Positions 37,054 through 45,446 of a stretch of DNA of 64,000 nt are shown piece by piece. Location: positions 62,001-126,000 of the forward strand of contig NZ_VDET01000016.1 in NCBI RefSeq assembly GCF_006381105.1, in the 5' to 3' direction. Each line of letters begins with the position of its first letter. Position 1 is the stretch's first letter. A program made the translations under genes and the position numbers. The notes beneath the pieces were generated by a model. That model searched no databases, had not been told where the DNA came from, and saw nothing but the letters and a program-made list of their open reading frames with translations. This DNA is from Flavicella sediminum. Its GTDB lineage: Bacteria; Bacteroidota; Bacteroidia; Flavobacteriales; Flavobacteriaceae.

Positions 37054-37084
37054 TTGTCTTAGAGTATTGAATGTGTTATTTTTG
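37054..37084 (+). promoter_or_regulatory. Promoter of the P-loop ATPase-recQ run, start site on or beside the ATG
   Basis: TTG at 37054-37056 and TATTTTTG at 37077-37084 with a 20-base spacer fit the Bacteroidota promoter consensus. The predicted start of transcription (5-7 bases on) falls at about 37089-37091, the ATG itself. Confidence 0.6.
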
Positions 37085-37088
37085 CTAG

Positions 37089-37628
37089 ATGCAGCAAAAA
37101 ATTGTAATTACGGGAGGCCCAAGTACTGGCAAAACAACCTTGATAAATTCTTTAGAGAAGCAAGGCTTTTATTGCATTGCAGAAGCTTCAAGAGAAATTA
37201 CTTTAGAAGCTCGAAAAACAGGAATTTCACAATTATTCCTTACCGACCCTTTACTGTTTAGCACCCTACTTTTAGAAAAGCGAATTTTGCAATACAACAC
37301 AGCTCATAAAACCGACAAACAAATTGTTTTATTCGACAGAGGAATTCCTGATATTGCAGCTTACCTAAATTTCTTCAAGCAAAAGCACGACTTGGACTTC
37401 AGTAAAATAAATACAGAAAATAAGTACCAAAAAATATTTATTACTCCGCCTTGGAAAGTCATACACACAACAGACAATGAACGTTTTGAATCTTTTGAAG
37501 AAGCTGTTGAAATTCACAAGGAATTAGTAAGTACCTATACAACTTTAGGTTACACTCCTATTGAAATACCCTTTGGCACTCCGGAAGAAAGAGCGCTGTT
37601 TGTTGCAAAACAACTCAGCAACTCATGA
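37089..37628 (+). CDS. P-loop ATPase/kinase (AAA_28 family)
   Basis: 179 residues. P-loop GGPSTGKTTL at 9-18, a second-strand Asp motif VLFDRGIPD near 85, and the RFESFEEAVEIHKELVSTY segment. The build resembles NadR-type nucleotide kinases and other AAA_28 proteins; the substrate is unknown. The stop overlaps the recQ start (ATGA), suggesting coupling. The promoter appears to give a leaderless transcript. Confidence 0.82.
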   Translation: MQQKIVITGGPSTGKTTLINSLEKQGFYCIAEASREITLEARKTGISQLFLTDPLLFSTLLLEKRILQYNTAHKTDKQIVLFDRGIPDIAAYLNFFKQKHDLDFSKINTENKYQKIFITPPWKVIHTTDNERFESFEEAVEIHKELVSTYTTLGYTPIEIPFGTPEERALFVAKQLSNS

Positions 37629-39520
37629 AAAACCCTATCGATTTATTACAAAAATATTGGGGACACAGCGCTTTTAGGTCGCCACAAGAAGAAATAATAA
37701 GAACTGTTTTAAACAAACAAGATTGCATTGCGCTTTTGCCAACAGGCGGGGGAAAATCTATTTGCTTTCAAATACCTGCCCTAGCGCAAGATGGCGTGTG
37801 CATTGTCATCAGCCCACTGCTTGCTTTAATGCAAGACCAAGTAAGCAATCTAGAAGAAAAAGGAATCAAGGCTGTTGCTTTAAACAAAAACAGAAATCAG
37901 GACGACTTGATCGTATTGTTTGACAATATACAATTCAACGATATAAAATTTCTGTATTTATCGCCTGAAAAATTACAATCTCCCTTTATTCAAGATAAAA
38001 TAAAACAACTGCAAGTGAACCTTGTTGCAATTGATGAAGCACATTGTATATCTGAATGGGGACATGATTTTAGACCTTCTTATTTAGAACTTGCTATTTT
38101 AAAAGAACTTTGTCCAGATGCAAATACAATAGCTCTTACCGCTTCTGCAACGCCAAAAGTTATAGACGATATTGCTGAATTTCTAGACATTCAAGACAGT
38201 CGTATTTATAAAAAATCATACAAAAGAGAAAATCTTGCCTATCAAATATTTGATGTCGAAGATAAATTTTTAAGGGTTCATCAAATATTGACAAAAATTA
38301 AGGCACCGGTCATTATTTACACCAATACCAGAAATGAAACAAAAAAAATTAGCGACGCGCTAAATCGTGATCATTTTAAAAGTGTGTATTACCATGGGGG
38401 CATGACTTCCAAAGAAAAAAACAAAATGTTTGAGACATGGTTTTCAGAAGAAGCCCGGATCATGGTGGCAACCAATGCCTTTGGAATGGGAATTGACAAA
38501 GCCAATATACGTTGTGTTATTCACTTACAACTTCCACAAAGTGTTGAAAATTATTTACAGGAAGCAGGAAGAGCCGGTAGAGATGGGCACAAAGCTTTTT
38601 CGGCAATACTCACTAACAAACATGATGTACAGCAATTCAAAAAAAGAAACCAAGAACAACAATTAAGCATTGATTTTATAAAACAAGTCTATTTTAAACT
38701 CAATCAATTTTTTGTGATTGGCGTTGGTGAACTTCCTTTAAAAAGTTACGAATTTAATTTGTCGGAATTTTGTCATAAATATAAATTCCCATTAGTTAAT
38801 ACCTACACCACCATAAAAACATTGGCACTTGAAAACATCTTAGATTTTCAAGAAGGCTTTCAAAAAAAGACAATTCTAAAATTTATAAGCAGCAGTGCGC
38901 ATGTATTGGAGTATTCAGAACAATTTCCAAAGCGTGGAAAATTGATCAAAACCATATTAAGAAGCCATGGTGGACTTTTTGAAAATTTCGTAAGTATCGA
39001 TATTTACAGTCTTTCAAAAAAAATAAGCAGCACAAAAGTGGAAGTCCAACAAATTTTAGAAAAACTACAAACAGATGGTATTGTATTGTACAAACCCGCA
39101 AGTACCAGTGCAAGTATTCAATTTTTAGTACCTCGTGAAGACAATAGAACTATTAATAAAGTTTCAAAAAACATAGAAACACGTCAGCTGAACAAACTAA
39201 AAAAAGCTGAAAGATTTGTTGAATTTATAGAAAATAATGACACTTGCAGATCTGTACAGCTGCTAACTTACTTTGAAGAAAGTAAACTTAGCAATTGCGG
39301 AATATGTGACGTTTGTTTGGCTGGTAAAAAAGAAAAACCACAAATAGCGATTGCTACAAAAAAACAATTACTAGCATTACTCAGTCAAGAAGAATTAAGC
39401 TCCAAAGAAATTAGCCTCAGAATAGATAGCAAGGAATCTATAATTTTAAGAACTTTGCAAGAGCTATTAGAAGAGAATATCATTCAATTAACAAAAAGAA
39501 ATACCTATACCTTAAATTAA
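37625..39520 (+). CDS. recQ: ATP-dependent DNA helicase RecQ
   Basis: 631 residues. Superfamily 2 helicase: motif I LPTGGGKSICFQIP, motif II IDEAHCISEWGHDFRPSY (with the RecQ aromatic loop), motif III TASATP, motif VI QEAGRAGRDG. The RecQ-Ct zinc module is visible as CRS-LLTYF--SKLSNCGICDVC, four Cys. The C-terminal part has helical repeats but no clear HRDC domain. Unwinds DNA in recombination and repair. Overlaps the ATPase by four bases and lies just before fmt. Confidence 0.94.
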   Translation: MKNPIDLLQKYWGHSAFRSPQEEIIRTVLNKQDCIALLPTGGGKSICFQIPALAQDGVCIVISPLLALMQDQVSNLEEKGIKAVALNKNRNQDDLIVLFDNIQFNDIKFLYLSPEKLQSPFIQDKIKQLQVNLVAIDEAHCISEWGHDFRPSYLELAILKELCPDANTIALTASATPKVIDDIAEFLDIQDSRIYKKSYKRENLAYQIFDVEDKFLRVHQILTKIKAPVIIYTNTRNETKKISDALNRDHFKSVYYHGGMTSKEKNKMFETWFSEEARIMVATNAFGMGIDKANIRCVIHLQLPQSVENYLQEAGRAGRDGHKAFSAILTNKHDVQQFKKRNQEQQLSIDFIKQVYFKLNQFFVIGVGELPLKSYEFNLSEFCHKYKFPLVNTYTTIKTLALENILDFQEGFQKKTILKFISSSAHVLEYSEQFPKRGKLIKTILRSHGGLFENFVSIDIYSLSKKISSTKVEVQQILEKLQTDGIVLYKPASTSASIQFLVPREDNRTINKVSKNIETRQLNKLKKAERFVEFIENNDTCRSVQLLTYFEESKLSNCGICDVCLAGKKEKPQIAIATKKQLLALLSQEELSSKEISLRIDSKESIILRTLQELLEENIIQLTKRNTYTLN

Positions 39521-39529
39521 CACCTATAT

Positions 39530-40474
39530 ATGAAAGATTTAAAAATTGTTTTTATGGGAACGCCAGACTTTGCCGTTGCTATTTTAAAAGAGCTCTTAGA
39601 AAAGAAACACAATATTGTAGGTGTTATTACGGCTCCCGACAAACCTGCAGGTAGAGGACGTAAATTAAATGAATCGGCTGTAAAAAAATTCGCTGTCGCC
39701 AACAACCTAACCTTATTGCAACCTACCAACTTAAAAGACGAAGGATTTTTAAAAGAATTAAAAGCCCTAGAAGCCAACTTACAAATTATTGTTGCTTTTA
39801 GAATGCTACCGCAACAAGTTTGGGCTATGCCAGAATTGGGTACCTTTAATTTACACGCTTCCTTATTACCAGATTACCGAGGAGCTGCACCAATTAACTG
39901 GGCCATTATAAACGGTGAAACCGAAACAGGTGTCAGTACCTTTTATTTAGATGATAAAATTGATACGGGTGAAATCATCTTGCAAGAAAAAACGAGCATT
40001 GGCGAAAACGAAACGGTAGGCGAGCTACACGACAAACTAATGCTATTAGGTAGCGATTTGGTGAGCAAAACAGTTACGCTAATTCAAGAAGGAAAAGTAA
40101 GCACCACTAAGCAACCTGATAAAGTCGCTAAATCAGCTTATAAAATACATACCGATACCTGTAAAATAGATTGGACCAAAAGTACTGATGAAATCGGAAA
40201 CCTAATAAGAGGTCTAAATCCTTATCCAGCGGCTTGGTGTTTTCTACACAATGCAGAGAAAGAAACAAAAGTGAAAATTTTTGATATCGAAAAAATTATG
40301 GAAGTCCATACTTACAGACCTGGAGCTATCATAAGCACAAAGAAAACAATGAAAGTTGCCACGGTAGACGGATTCATACAGGTAAATTCCCTACAAATAT
40401 CAGGTAAAAAACGAATGGATACGGCCAGTTTACTAAATGGATTTTCCATAAATGAAACTGTTTTTTTTCGTTAA
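39530..40474 (+). CDS. fmt: Methionyl-tRNA formyltransferase
   Basis: 314 residues. N-terminal Rossmann-like formyltransferase domain with VFMGTPDFA, NLHASLLPDYRGAAPINWAIINGE (tetrahydrofolate-binding and catalytic Asn-His-Asp) and a C-terminal OB-fold domain. Adds the formyl group to initiator Met-tRNA. Nine bases after recQ. Confidence 0.96.
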   Translation: MKDLKIVFMGTPDFAVAILKELLEKKHNIVGVITAPDKPAGRGRKLNESAVKKFAVANNLTLLQPTNLKDEGFLKELKALEANLQIIVAFRMLPQQVWAMPELGTFNLHASLLPDYRGAAPINWAIINGETETGVSTFYLDDKIDTGEIILQEKTSIGENETVGELHDKLMLLGSDLVSKTVTLIQEGKVSTTKQPDKVAKSAYKIHTDTCKIDWTKSTDEIGNLIRGLNPYPAAWCFLHNAEKETKVKIFDIEKIMEVHTYRPGAIISTKKTMKVATVDGFIQVNSLQISGKKRMDTASLLNGFSINETVFFR

Positions 40475-40559
40475 AACCGTAAAAACCACCTTTATTGAGC
40501 ATTCTTATTAACAATTCGAGTATTTTTATTAACAAATCGTCACTTTTTTCCAAAAATAC

Positions 40560-40589
40560 TTGCGTGAGCCCTTATTCCTATTATATTTG
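40560..40589 (+). promoter_or_regulatory. Promoter of the HU gene
   Basis: TTG at 40560-40562, TATATTTG at 40582-40589, spacer 19 bases: an exact match to the phylum consensus, giving a leader of roughly 45 bases. Confidence 0.8.
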
Positions 40590-40641
40590 TTAAACAATTT
40601 AAGGGAATTTAATAACCATTTTTAATTTTAAACTATAAATT

Positions 40642-40914
40642 ATGAACAAATCAGATTTAATCAACGCAATGGCTGCTGACGCAGGAATCTCTAAAGCAGC
40701 AGCAAAAGCAGCATTAGAATCTTTAACAGATAACGTAACTAGCACTTTAAAAAGTGGTGGTAAAGTAGCATTAGTTGGTTGGGGAACTTGGTCAGTATCG
40801 CAAAGAGCTGCAAGAGAAGGAAGAAATCCTCAAACAGGAGCTACTATCCAAATAGCAGCTAAAAATATTGTAAAGTTTAAAGCAGGAGCTGGATTAAGCG
40901 ACTCTGTAAACTAG
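40642..40914 (+). CDS. HU-family DNA-binding protein
   Basis: 90 residues: MNKSDLINAMAADAGISKAAAKAALE-L helix pair, then the beta arm with GRNPQTG and the ending NIVKFKAGAGLSDSVN. A small dimeric DNA-bending nucleoid protein. Strong promoter and a strong terminator frame a single-gene transcript. Confidence 0.96.
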   Translation: MNKSDLINAMAADAGISKAAAKAALESLTDNVTSTLKSGGKVALVGWGTWSVSQRAAREGRNPQTGATIQIAAKNIVKFKAGAGLSDSVN

Positions 40915-40936
40915 TATTAGAATTTATTCTAACATA

Positions 40937-40971
40937 AAAACTTCTTAGGAAAACCTAAGAAGTTTTTTTTT
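40937..40971 (+). terminator. Terminator of the HU gene
   Basis: CTTCTTAGG/CCTAAGAAG stem with loop AAAA and a long T run. Confidence 0.93.
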
Positions 40972-41011
40972 CGCCTTTATTTTACTACCTTACCTCAACT
41001 AAATAGCTATA

Positions 41012-41569
41012 ATGACCTCATTAACACCAAACAAAGGAAGATTACTAATTGCTGAACCTTCTATTTTAAATGACTCATCTTTCAACAGGTCGGTTATTTT
41101 ATTAACGGAACATACAAATGATAGCTCCATTGGCTTTATTATGAACAAACCCTTGAATTATACAGTCAACGATTTGTTACCCAATATTCAATGTAATTTT
41201 AAAGTACACCAAGGAGGCCCTGTAGAACAAGATAATTTATACTTTATCCATAAGCTTCCCGAATTAATTCCGAAAAGCACAGAAGTCGGCAATGGTATTT
41301 ATTGGGGAGGTAATTTTGATTCTTTAGTCGATCTATTAAACGACGGTAAAATTCCCGAGAATAAAATTCGTTTCTTTTTAGGTTATTCAGGCTGGTCATC
41401 TGAACAATTGCTTGATGAGATGAAAACAAAATCTTGGTTTTGTATTGAGAATAAGTATCCTAATATTTTAAACGAAGAAAATACTTCCTTCTGGAAAAAA
41501 CATTTATTAGAAATTGGTGGTAGCTACAAGCTTTGGGCAAACGCTCCTTCAGATCCGAAATTAAACTAA
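41012..41569 (+). CDS. YqgE/AlgH family protein
   Basis: 185 residues with the family's front (LTPNKGRLLIAEPSILNDSSFNRSVILLTEH) and GGPVEQDNLYFIH, and WGGNFDSL. Function of YqgE is unknown; AlgH was named for a link to alginate regulation in Pseudomonas. Convergent, overlapping the aminotransferase gene by nine bases at the 3' end. Confidence 0.92.
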   Translation: MTSLTPNKGRLLIAEPSILNDSSFNRSVILLTEHTNDSSIGFIMNKPLNYTVNDLLPNIQCNFKVHQGGPVEQDNLYFIHKLPELIPKSTEVGNGIYWGGNFDSLVDLLNDGKIPENKIRFFLGYSGWSSEQLLDEMKTKSWFCIENKYPNILNEENTSFWKKHLLEIGGSYKLWANAPSDPKLN

Positions 41570-42382
41570 ATCCTCTAACTGCTCAGAAAGTAAAGTGCCA
41601 ACTTCCGTTGAAAATGTTTTTTTTCTGTAATTCGTTATTGACTGTATCCCCATTATAGCATTACTCACAAATAATTCATCTGCTTTTTGCAAATCAAAAG
41701 GAGAAATAGACACTTCTTCTAATGTATAGGCGTCATTTTTAGCAAGCAACTCAATAATTTTCTTTCTTGCAATACCTTTGATACAACCATCAGCTAATTT
41801 TGGTGTGCGAATTACCGTACCTTTTACTAAAAATATATTGGCGTTAGTAGCTTCTACCACACTTTTATTTTCATTGATCAAAATACAATTGTCTAATTCG
41901 TTTTCATCAGCGTAAATCCCTGCCAAAACATTCAACAATCTATTTGATGACTTTACAGTAGATAACAAGCCAGAAGTCACGTAATGGTCTTTATACAAAT
42001 CAACTCTATAGCTTTCTTTTTTTATGGAAACAACTTCAAATGCTTCCACTAAAAAATTGATATCATTATTAGTAGGTGTATACAGTCCTCCTTCTTTACG
42101 ATCCACAGTAAATCGGACTTTACCAATGGTTTTGTCTGAAAGAATTTGCACTAAATTTAAAATTTGCGCTTCAAAATACTCTAAGGTAAAATTCATTGGA
42201 ATGTCCATTCTTAACATTCTCATAGAAGCCATCAATCTAAAATAATGATCTTCAGAAAAACGAATTTCCCCATTTTTTATACGAATTGTTTCAAACAAAG
42301 AGTCACCATATCGATATCCTCTATTTCCAATTGACAAAGCGCAAGATTCTTTTTCTAGCAGCTCACCATTATAATTTACCAT
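41561..42382 (-). CDS. PLP aminotransferase class IV (PabC/Dat-like)
   Basis: 273 residues from the ATG at 42382, where MVNYNGELL starts the normal fold; an in-frame extension of 24 residues upstream runs through the terminator and is not credible. Class IV signatures: GNRGYRYGDSLFETIR near the N-terminus, PLP Lys in STVKSSNRLLNVLA and the EATNANIF loop. May be aminodeoxychorismate lyase, D-amino-acid or branched-chain transaminase; the family alone does not decide. Confidence 0.86.
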   Translation of the reverse strand: MVNYNGELLEKESCALSIGNRGYRYGDSLFETIRIKNGEIRFSEDHYFRLMASMRMLRMDIPMNFTLEYFEAQILNLVQILSDKTIGKVRFTVDRKEGGLYTPTNNDINFLVEAFEVVSIKKESYRVDLYKDHYVTSGLLSTVKSSNRLLNVLAGIYADENELDNCILINENKSVVEATNANIFLVKGTVIRTPKLADGCIKGIARKKIIELLAKNDAYTLEEVSISPFDLQKADELFVSNAIMGIQSITNYRKKTFSTEVGTLLSEQLEDLV

Positions 42383-42410
42383 AGATCTTAATTTTGAGAC
42401 TGCAAATTTA

Positions 42411-42446
42411 AGCAAAAAAAAAGCCTTGAACGGAAGTTCAAGGCTC
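42411..42446 (-). terminator. Terminator of the START-like gene
   Basis: GCCTTGAAC/GTTCAAGGC with loop GGAA and a nine-T run on the minus strand. Confidence 0.9.
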
Positions 42447-42463
42447 AAATTCAATATTATTAA

Positions 42464-42847
42464 TTAGGCTCCAATCGTATGTTTCAGCTCACTAATTTGA
42501 TTTTCCCACAACATTTTTGCTTCTTCAACATCGTCTTCGTCATCTGCAAAATCCGTCACTATTAAGGAAACATCCTTTGTAATAGCATCTATTTGAATTC
42601 GGAATTCAAAATAGCCTTCACTGCTATCATCCTCTTCCCACTTGAATCTAGATCGCTCATCATTTTTATTCTGTATCAATTTGGCTACCTCTTCTGCTCC
42701 ATCCCAAATAAAGGTAAACATAACTCCTCTCGAATTTACGTTATCTGCAAACCATTCTGCCAACCCTGATGGGGTTGAAAAATATTGGTATAACATTGTA
42801 GGAGAAGCATGTATGGGAAACTCTAATTCAAATTTTATTTTGCTCAT
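42464..42847 (-). CDS. START-like (AHSA1/SRPBCC) domain protein
   Basis: 127 residues with the AHSA1 pattern: FELEFPIHASPTMLYQYFSTPSGLAEWFADNV, WDG-EE-A, and the C-terminal KMLWENQISELKHTIG helix. A hydrophobic-ligand or chaperone-assisting fold; role unknown. Sits directly before the tRNA gene on the other strand. Confidence 0.88.
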   Translation of the reverse strand: MSKIKFELEFPIHASPTMLYQYFSTPSGLAEWFADNVNSRGVMFTFIWDGAEEVAKLIQNKNDERSRFKWEEDDSSEGYFEFRIQIDAITKDVSLIVTDFADDEDDVEEAKMLWENQISELKHTIGA

Positions 42848-42933
42848 TTTCTATCTATCTTAAGTTTACAATGTATGTAATATTTCCAATAAAAAAAAAT
42901 ATATTTAAAAGTTGAAATTTTTTATTTTTTTTC

Positions 42934-42963
42934 TTGGTGTATCTATTATTTATTCTATATTTG
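42934..42963 (+). promoter_or_regulatory. Promoter of the tRNA gene
   Basis: TTG at 42934-42936 and TATATTTG at 42956-42963, spacer 19 bases, 11 bases before the mature tRNA 5' end. Confidence 0.85.
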
Positions 42964-42974
42964 CACCCGCAAAA

Positions 42975-43048
42975 GGCGTGGTAGCTCAGTTGGTTAGAGC
43001 GTCGGATTCATAACCCGGAGGTCTGCAGTTCAATTCTGCATCACGCTA
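42975..43048 (+). tRNA. tRNA with CAT anticodon, probably elongator tRNA-Met; prophage integration target
   Basis: Cloverleaf of 74 bases without encoded CCA. Acceptor stem GGCGTGG with TCACGCT (G-T pairs at 1:72 and 7:66), D stem GCTC/GAGC, anticodon loop TTCATAA, T stem TGCAG/CTGCA with loop TTCAATT. The GCTC/GAGC D stem is elongator type. A tRNA-Ile read with lysidine also has CAT and cannot be excluded. The anticodon stem has an A-C mismatch next to the loop (31:39). A terminator and an integrase follow. Confidence 0.9.
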
Positions 43049-43065
43049 CAAATTAAATAGTCAAT

Positions 43066-43093
43066 AAAAATGCACTTTACAGTGCATTTTTTT
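43066..43093 (+). terminator. Terminator of the tRNA gene
   Basis: AAAAATGCACT paired with AGTGCATTTTT, loop TTAC, then a T run that ends at the integrase ATG. Confidence 0.85.
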
Positions 43094-44305
43094 ATGGAAT
43101 CAATTCTGACTAAATTACGTACCGAATATAAAGCGAATAGTTTGAATAAGTACACAAAGCCTAAAATCTACCACGGTGGTAAGAGCTTCGACCTTACCAA
43201 ACGATGGTATGTGTACTATTCTTTCGAACATCCTACAAAAGTTACAGAAAACGGTCATAGATTAATGATCCAACAGCCTCCAATATATTATAATATAAAT
43301 AGGAATTACAAAACAAAAACAGAGCGGTTAAAAGCCATCAAACAGCTTAGAAACAATATTGAATCTTTGCTTAAGGACGGATGGACTCCTTACGCACTAG
43401 AATCAGAGGCTAGGTACACCGCTAAAGCTGCTTTGAACTTTGCCTTAAAACTTAAAAAATCAACTCTTAAAAAGACTTCCTATGACGATTATTCCAACAG
43501 ACTGTCTCATTTCCTTGAGTATTTAAGAAAAAAAGGATTATCGAGTGCTGATATTAATTCAGTTAACAAAAAAACTGTAAATGACTTCCTTAATTCTTTA
43601 CTGACTAAATCTAGTGCGAGAAACAGAAACAACACTAGAAGTGTATTAAGTGCTCTGTTTACAATTCTTGAAGACAATGAGCTAATTGATAATAATTTTA
43701 TTAAGAATATAAAACCTCTAAAAACTACATCGACCAGGAATAAAACTTACACTGGAAAAGGTGTTGACGATATTTATAAATATTTAGAAAAGGAGGATCC
43801 TATAATGTTGCTTTTTATCAAATTCGTTTCTTATAACTTTCTTAGACCAATTGAAGTATGTCGACTAAAATCAAAAGACATTAATTTAAAAGAAAGCATA
43901 TTACATATTGATACTAAAACATCCGCAGCCAAAACAAAAAGAATCCCTAGTATTCTACTTAAGGAATTAATAGATTTAGATTTATCTAGTGAAGATGATT
44001 TTTTATTCACACCTACTGGTGTTGGCCGATGGGAAGCTGAAGAAAGAAATAGAAGAGATCACTTTTCAAAACGCTACAAAAAAATTAAAACTATACTTGG
44101 TTATGGTCCTGATCACACAATCTATAGTTTCCGGCACACTTTCATAACAAAGTTATATAGAGATTTTAGAAAAACACAATCTCCATTTGAAGCAAAAAGC
44201 AACTTAATGTTGATTACAGGGCATTCAACAATGACAGCCCTTGAAAAATATTTAAGAGACATAGATGCTGAACTTCCAAGTGACTACTCTGACCGGCTTA
44301 AATAA
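43094..44305 (+). CDS. Prophage tyrosine integrase
   Basis: 403 residues from the ATG at 43094; an earlier start at 43070 would run through the tRNA terminator hairpin. N-terminal arm-binding and SAM-like core-binding domains (about 100-210), then the catalytic domain with Arg251 (NFLRPIEV), Arg347 in YSFRHTF, His377 in GHSTMT and nucleophile Tyr386. Tyr replaces the usual first His of HxxR, a common Bacteroidota variant. Placed immediately 3' of a tRNA and in the same direction, it should integrate the phage at the tRNA 3' end. Its leader contains no promoter I can see besides the tRNA's. Confidence 0.9.
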   Translation: MESILTKLRTEYKANSLNKYTKPKIYHGGKSFDLTKRWYVYYSFEHPTKVTENGHRLMIQQPPIYYNINRNYKTKTERLKAIKQLRNNIESLLKDGWTPYALESEARYTAKAALNFALKLKKSTLKKTSYDDYSNRLSHFLEYLRKKGLSSADINSVNKKTVNDFLNSLLTKSSARNRNNTRSVLSALFTILEDNELIDNNFIKNIKPLKTTSTRNKTYTGKGVDDIYKYLEKEDPIMLLFIKFVSYNFLRPIEVCRLKSKDINLKESILHIDTKTSAAKTKRIPSILLKELIDLDLSSEDDFLFTPTGVGRWEAEERNRRDHFSKRYKKIKTILGYGPDHTIYSFRHTFITKLYRDFRKTQSPFEAKSNLMLITGHSTMTALEKYLRDIDAELPSDYSDRLK

Positions 44306-44333
44306 AAAAACCACCTAATGAGAATTAGGTGGC
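44303..44333 (-). terminator. Terminator of the chaperone/toxin operon and barrier to the integrase
   Basis: CCACCTAAT/ATTAGGTGG with loop GAGA; seven T follow on the minus strand, so it ends minus-strand transcription coming from the toxin gene. Plus strand lacks a T run. Confidence 0.85.
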
Positions 44334-44392
44334 TGCTATTGTGCTATGAAAAAGAGCCTTTGCGGCTATGATATAAATATAAGAAAAATTTA

Positions 44393-44965
44393 TTAAATTG
44401 TATAACTAGAATTATAATGATCTGGAAACACTATTTCCGCCGAACTTAGATTTAACCCATTTGGTTTAAAAACACATATTTGAATTGGAGGTCTATAATC
44501 TAAATATTGACCTCGTCCAGATTCAAAATTAATCCTTTTAATGTATTCAGAATACTCTATATTTGATTTACTAATTGAATTAACTCCCGAAACACGTATA
44601 GCCTCATATTCAAACCCTGTCTTTTTGAGCATAGCCAAAACTCGAGGTAATGTAGTATTTTCTTTAATCATATTCTTTGATCGTAAAAAAGCTACCGATT
44701 CTGAAAATAAAGTAAGATGATCTGTGTTTCCTACTAAGTCAAAACAATTTTTGTCATCGACTTCACAAGTATGCTTGCAAATAACATGATTCTTATTATA
44801 TCTTTGATGCCCCCACCAATGGGCGTTTTCAACAAAAGTATCCCAAAAATAATACCCAGGACCCAACCAAGTGTTCTCCCAAGTACATTTAAATGGACCA
44901 TTATCCTCGATGTATTGGGGGTCTTCTCGATCTTCTAAAGTTTGATATAGCGTCTTTTTTGTCAA
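44393..44965 (-). CDS. ADP-ribosyltransferase-like protein, putative toxin of a toxin-antitoxin-chaperone operon
   Basis: 190 residues. Start is TTG at 44965 (AAGGAAG 11 bases before it; no ATG until far into the frame). LYQT (6-9), then WLGPGYYFWDT (33-43) and NAHWWG match the LYHGT / LG-GIYFWE---A--W pattern of ART-fold proteins, and CFDLVGN and IQICVF follow in the expected order. The first motif has Gln instead of the usual His. Known members modify proteins or nucleic acids with ADP-ribose from NAD. The gene starts five bases after the SecB-like chaperone stop and is last in the operon. Family call is by motif only. Confidence 0.62.
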   Translation of the reverse strand: MTKKTLYQTLEDREDPQYIEDNGPFKCTWENTWLGPGYYFWDTFVENAHWWGHQRYNKNHVICKHTCEVDDKNCFDLVGNTDHLTLFSESVAFLRSKNMIKENTTLPRVLAMLKKTGFEYEAIRVSGVNSISKSNIEYSEYIKRINFESGRGQYLDYRPPIQICVFKPNGLNLSSAEIVFPDHYNSSYTI

Positions 44966-44970
44966 AATAA

Positions 44971-45384
44971 TTATTCTTCCTTAGTGTTTCTTTTCAGCGG
45001 CTCTTCAAGAGAAGACAAGTTTAAGGTAGGTAATACCAAAGGAGGCCTATTTGCTTGCAATGTTAATGTACTGATAAAAGACCTCAAGTAAGGGAAAATA
45101 ATAGCAATACTGTTTCTATAAAAATATGTAGGTATTTCTTCAAAAGTAATTTTACCTTCAAAATCAAAGTAAGACAAGCATAATACCTTAACGAAGCCGT
45201 TTTCCTTATCACCGTTGTGTACAATAATTTCAAAACTCAATTCAAACTTTGAATTTTCTTGACCTTTTATAAATTTCCCCATGGGATTAAAAGATATATC
45301 TATTTCTTCCGACGTGTTTTTTGTAAAATCTATTTGTGCTTTTTCGAACACATACCTGTCTAAAGAGAATGCTGCTTTATTCAT
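44971..45384 (-). CDS. SecB-like chaperone of the toxin-antitoxin-chaperone operon
   Basis: 137 residues, the usual size of SecB. The IAIIFPYLRSFISTLTLQ segment (93-110), followed by NRPPLVLPTLNLSSL (112-126), matches the most conserved part of SecB (FPYARE-IS-L--R--FPPL-LAPINF). The middle has the paired beta strands FELSFEIIVHN and GFVKVLCLSYF of that fold. Bacteroidota export does not normally depend on a canonical SecB, and this copy sits in phage cargo between a small protein and an ART-like gene. This is the position of TAC chaperones, which fold and protect the antitoxin. ATG start. Confidence 0.75.
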   Translation of the reverse strand: MNKAAFSLDRYVFEKAQIDFTKNTSEEIDISFNPMGKFIKGQENSKFELSFEIIVHNGDKENGFVKVLCLSYFDFEGKITFEEIPTYFYRNSIAIIFPYLRSFISTLTLQANRPPLVLPTLNLSSLEEPLKRNTKEE

Positions 45385-45410
45385 AATTAATGATATTTAT
45401 TGGGAACTAA

Positions 45411-45446
45411 TTTAAAAAGAAAAATCCGAAGCGAACTTCGGATTTT
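45411..45446 (-). terminator. Intrinsic terminator built from the last antitoxin codons
   Basis: An 11-bp perfect stem (45421-45431 with 45436-45446, loop CGAA) followed on the minus strand by TCTTTTT. It lies inside the final codons and stop of the antitoxin gene and before the chaperone gene. Confidence 0.8.

Noticed and set aside
42383..42454. 24-residue extension of the aminotransferase
   Set aside because: It runs through the terminator of the upstream gene.
43070..43093. Integrase start at ATG 43070
   Set aside because: It would translate the tRNA terminator hairpin; ATG 43094 avoids this.
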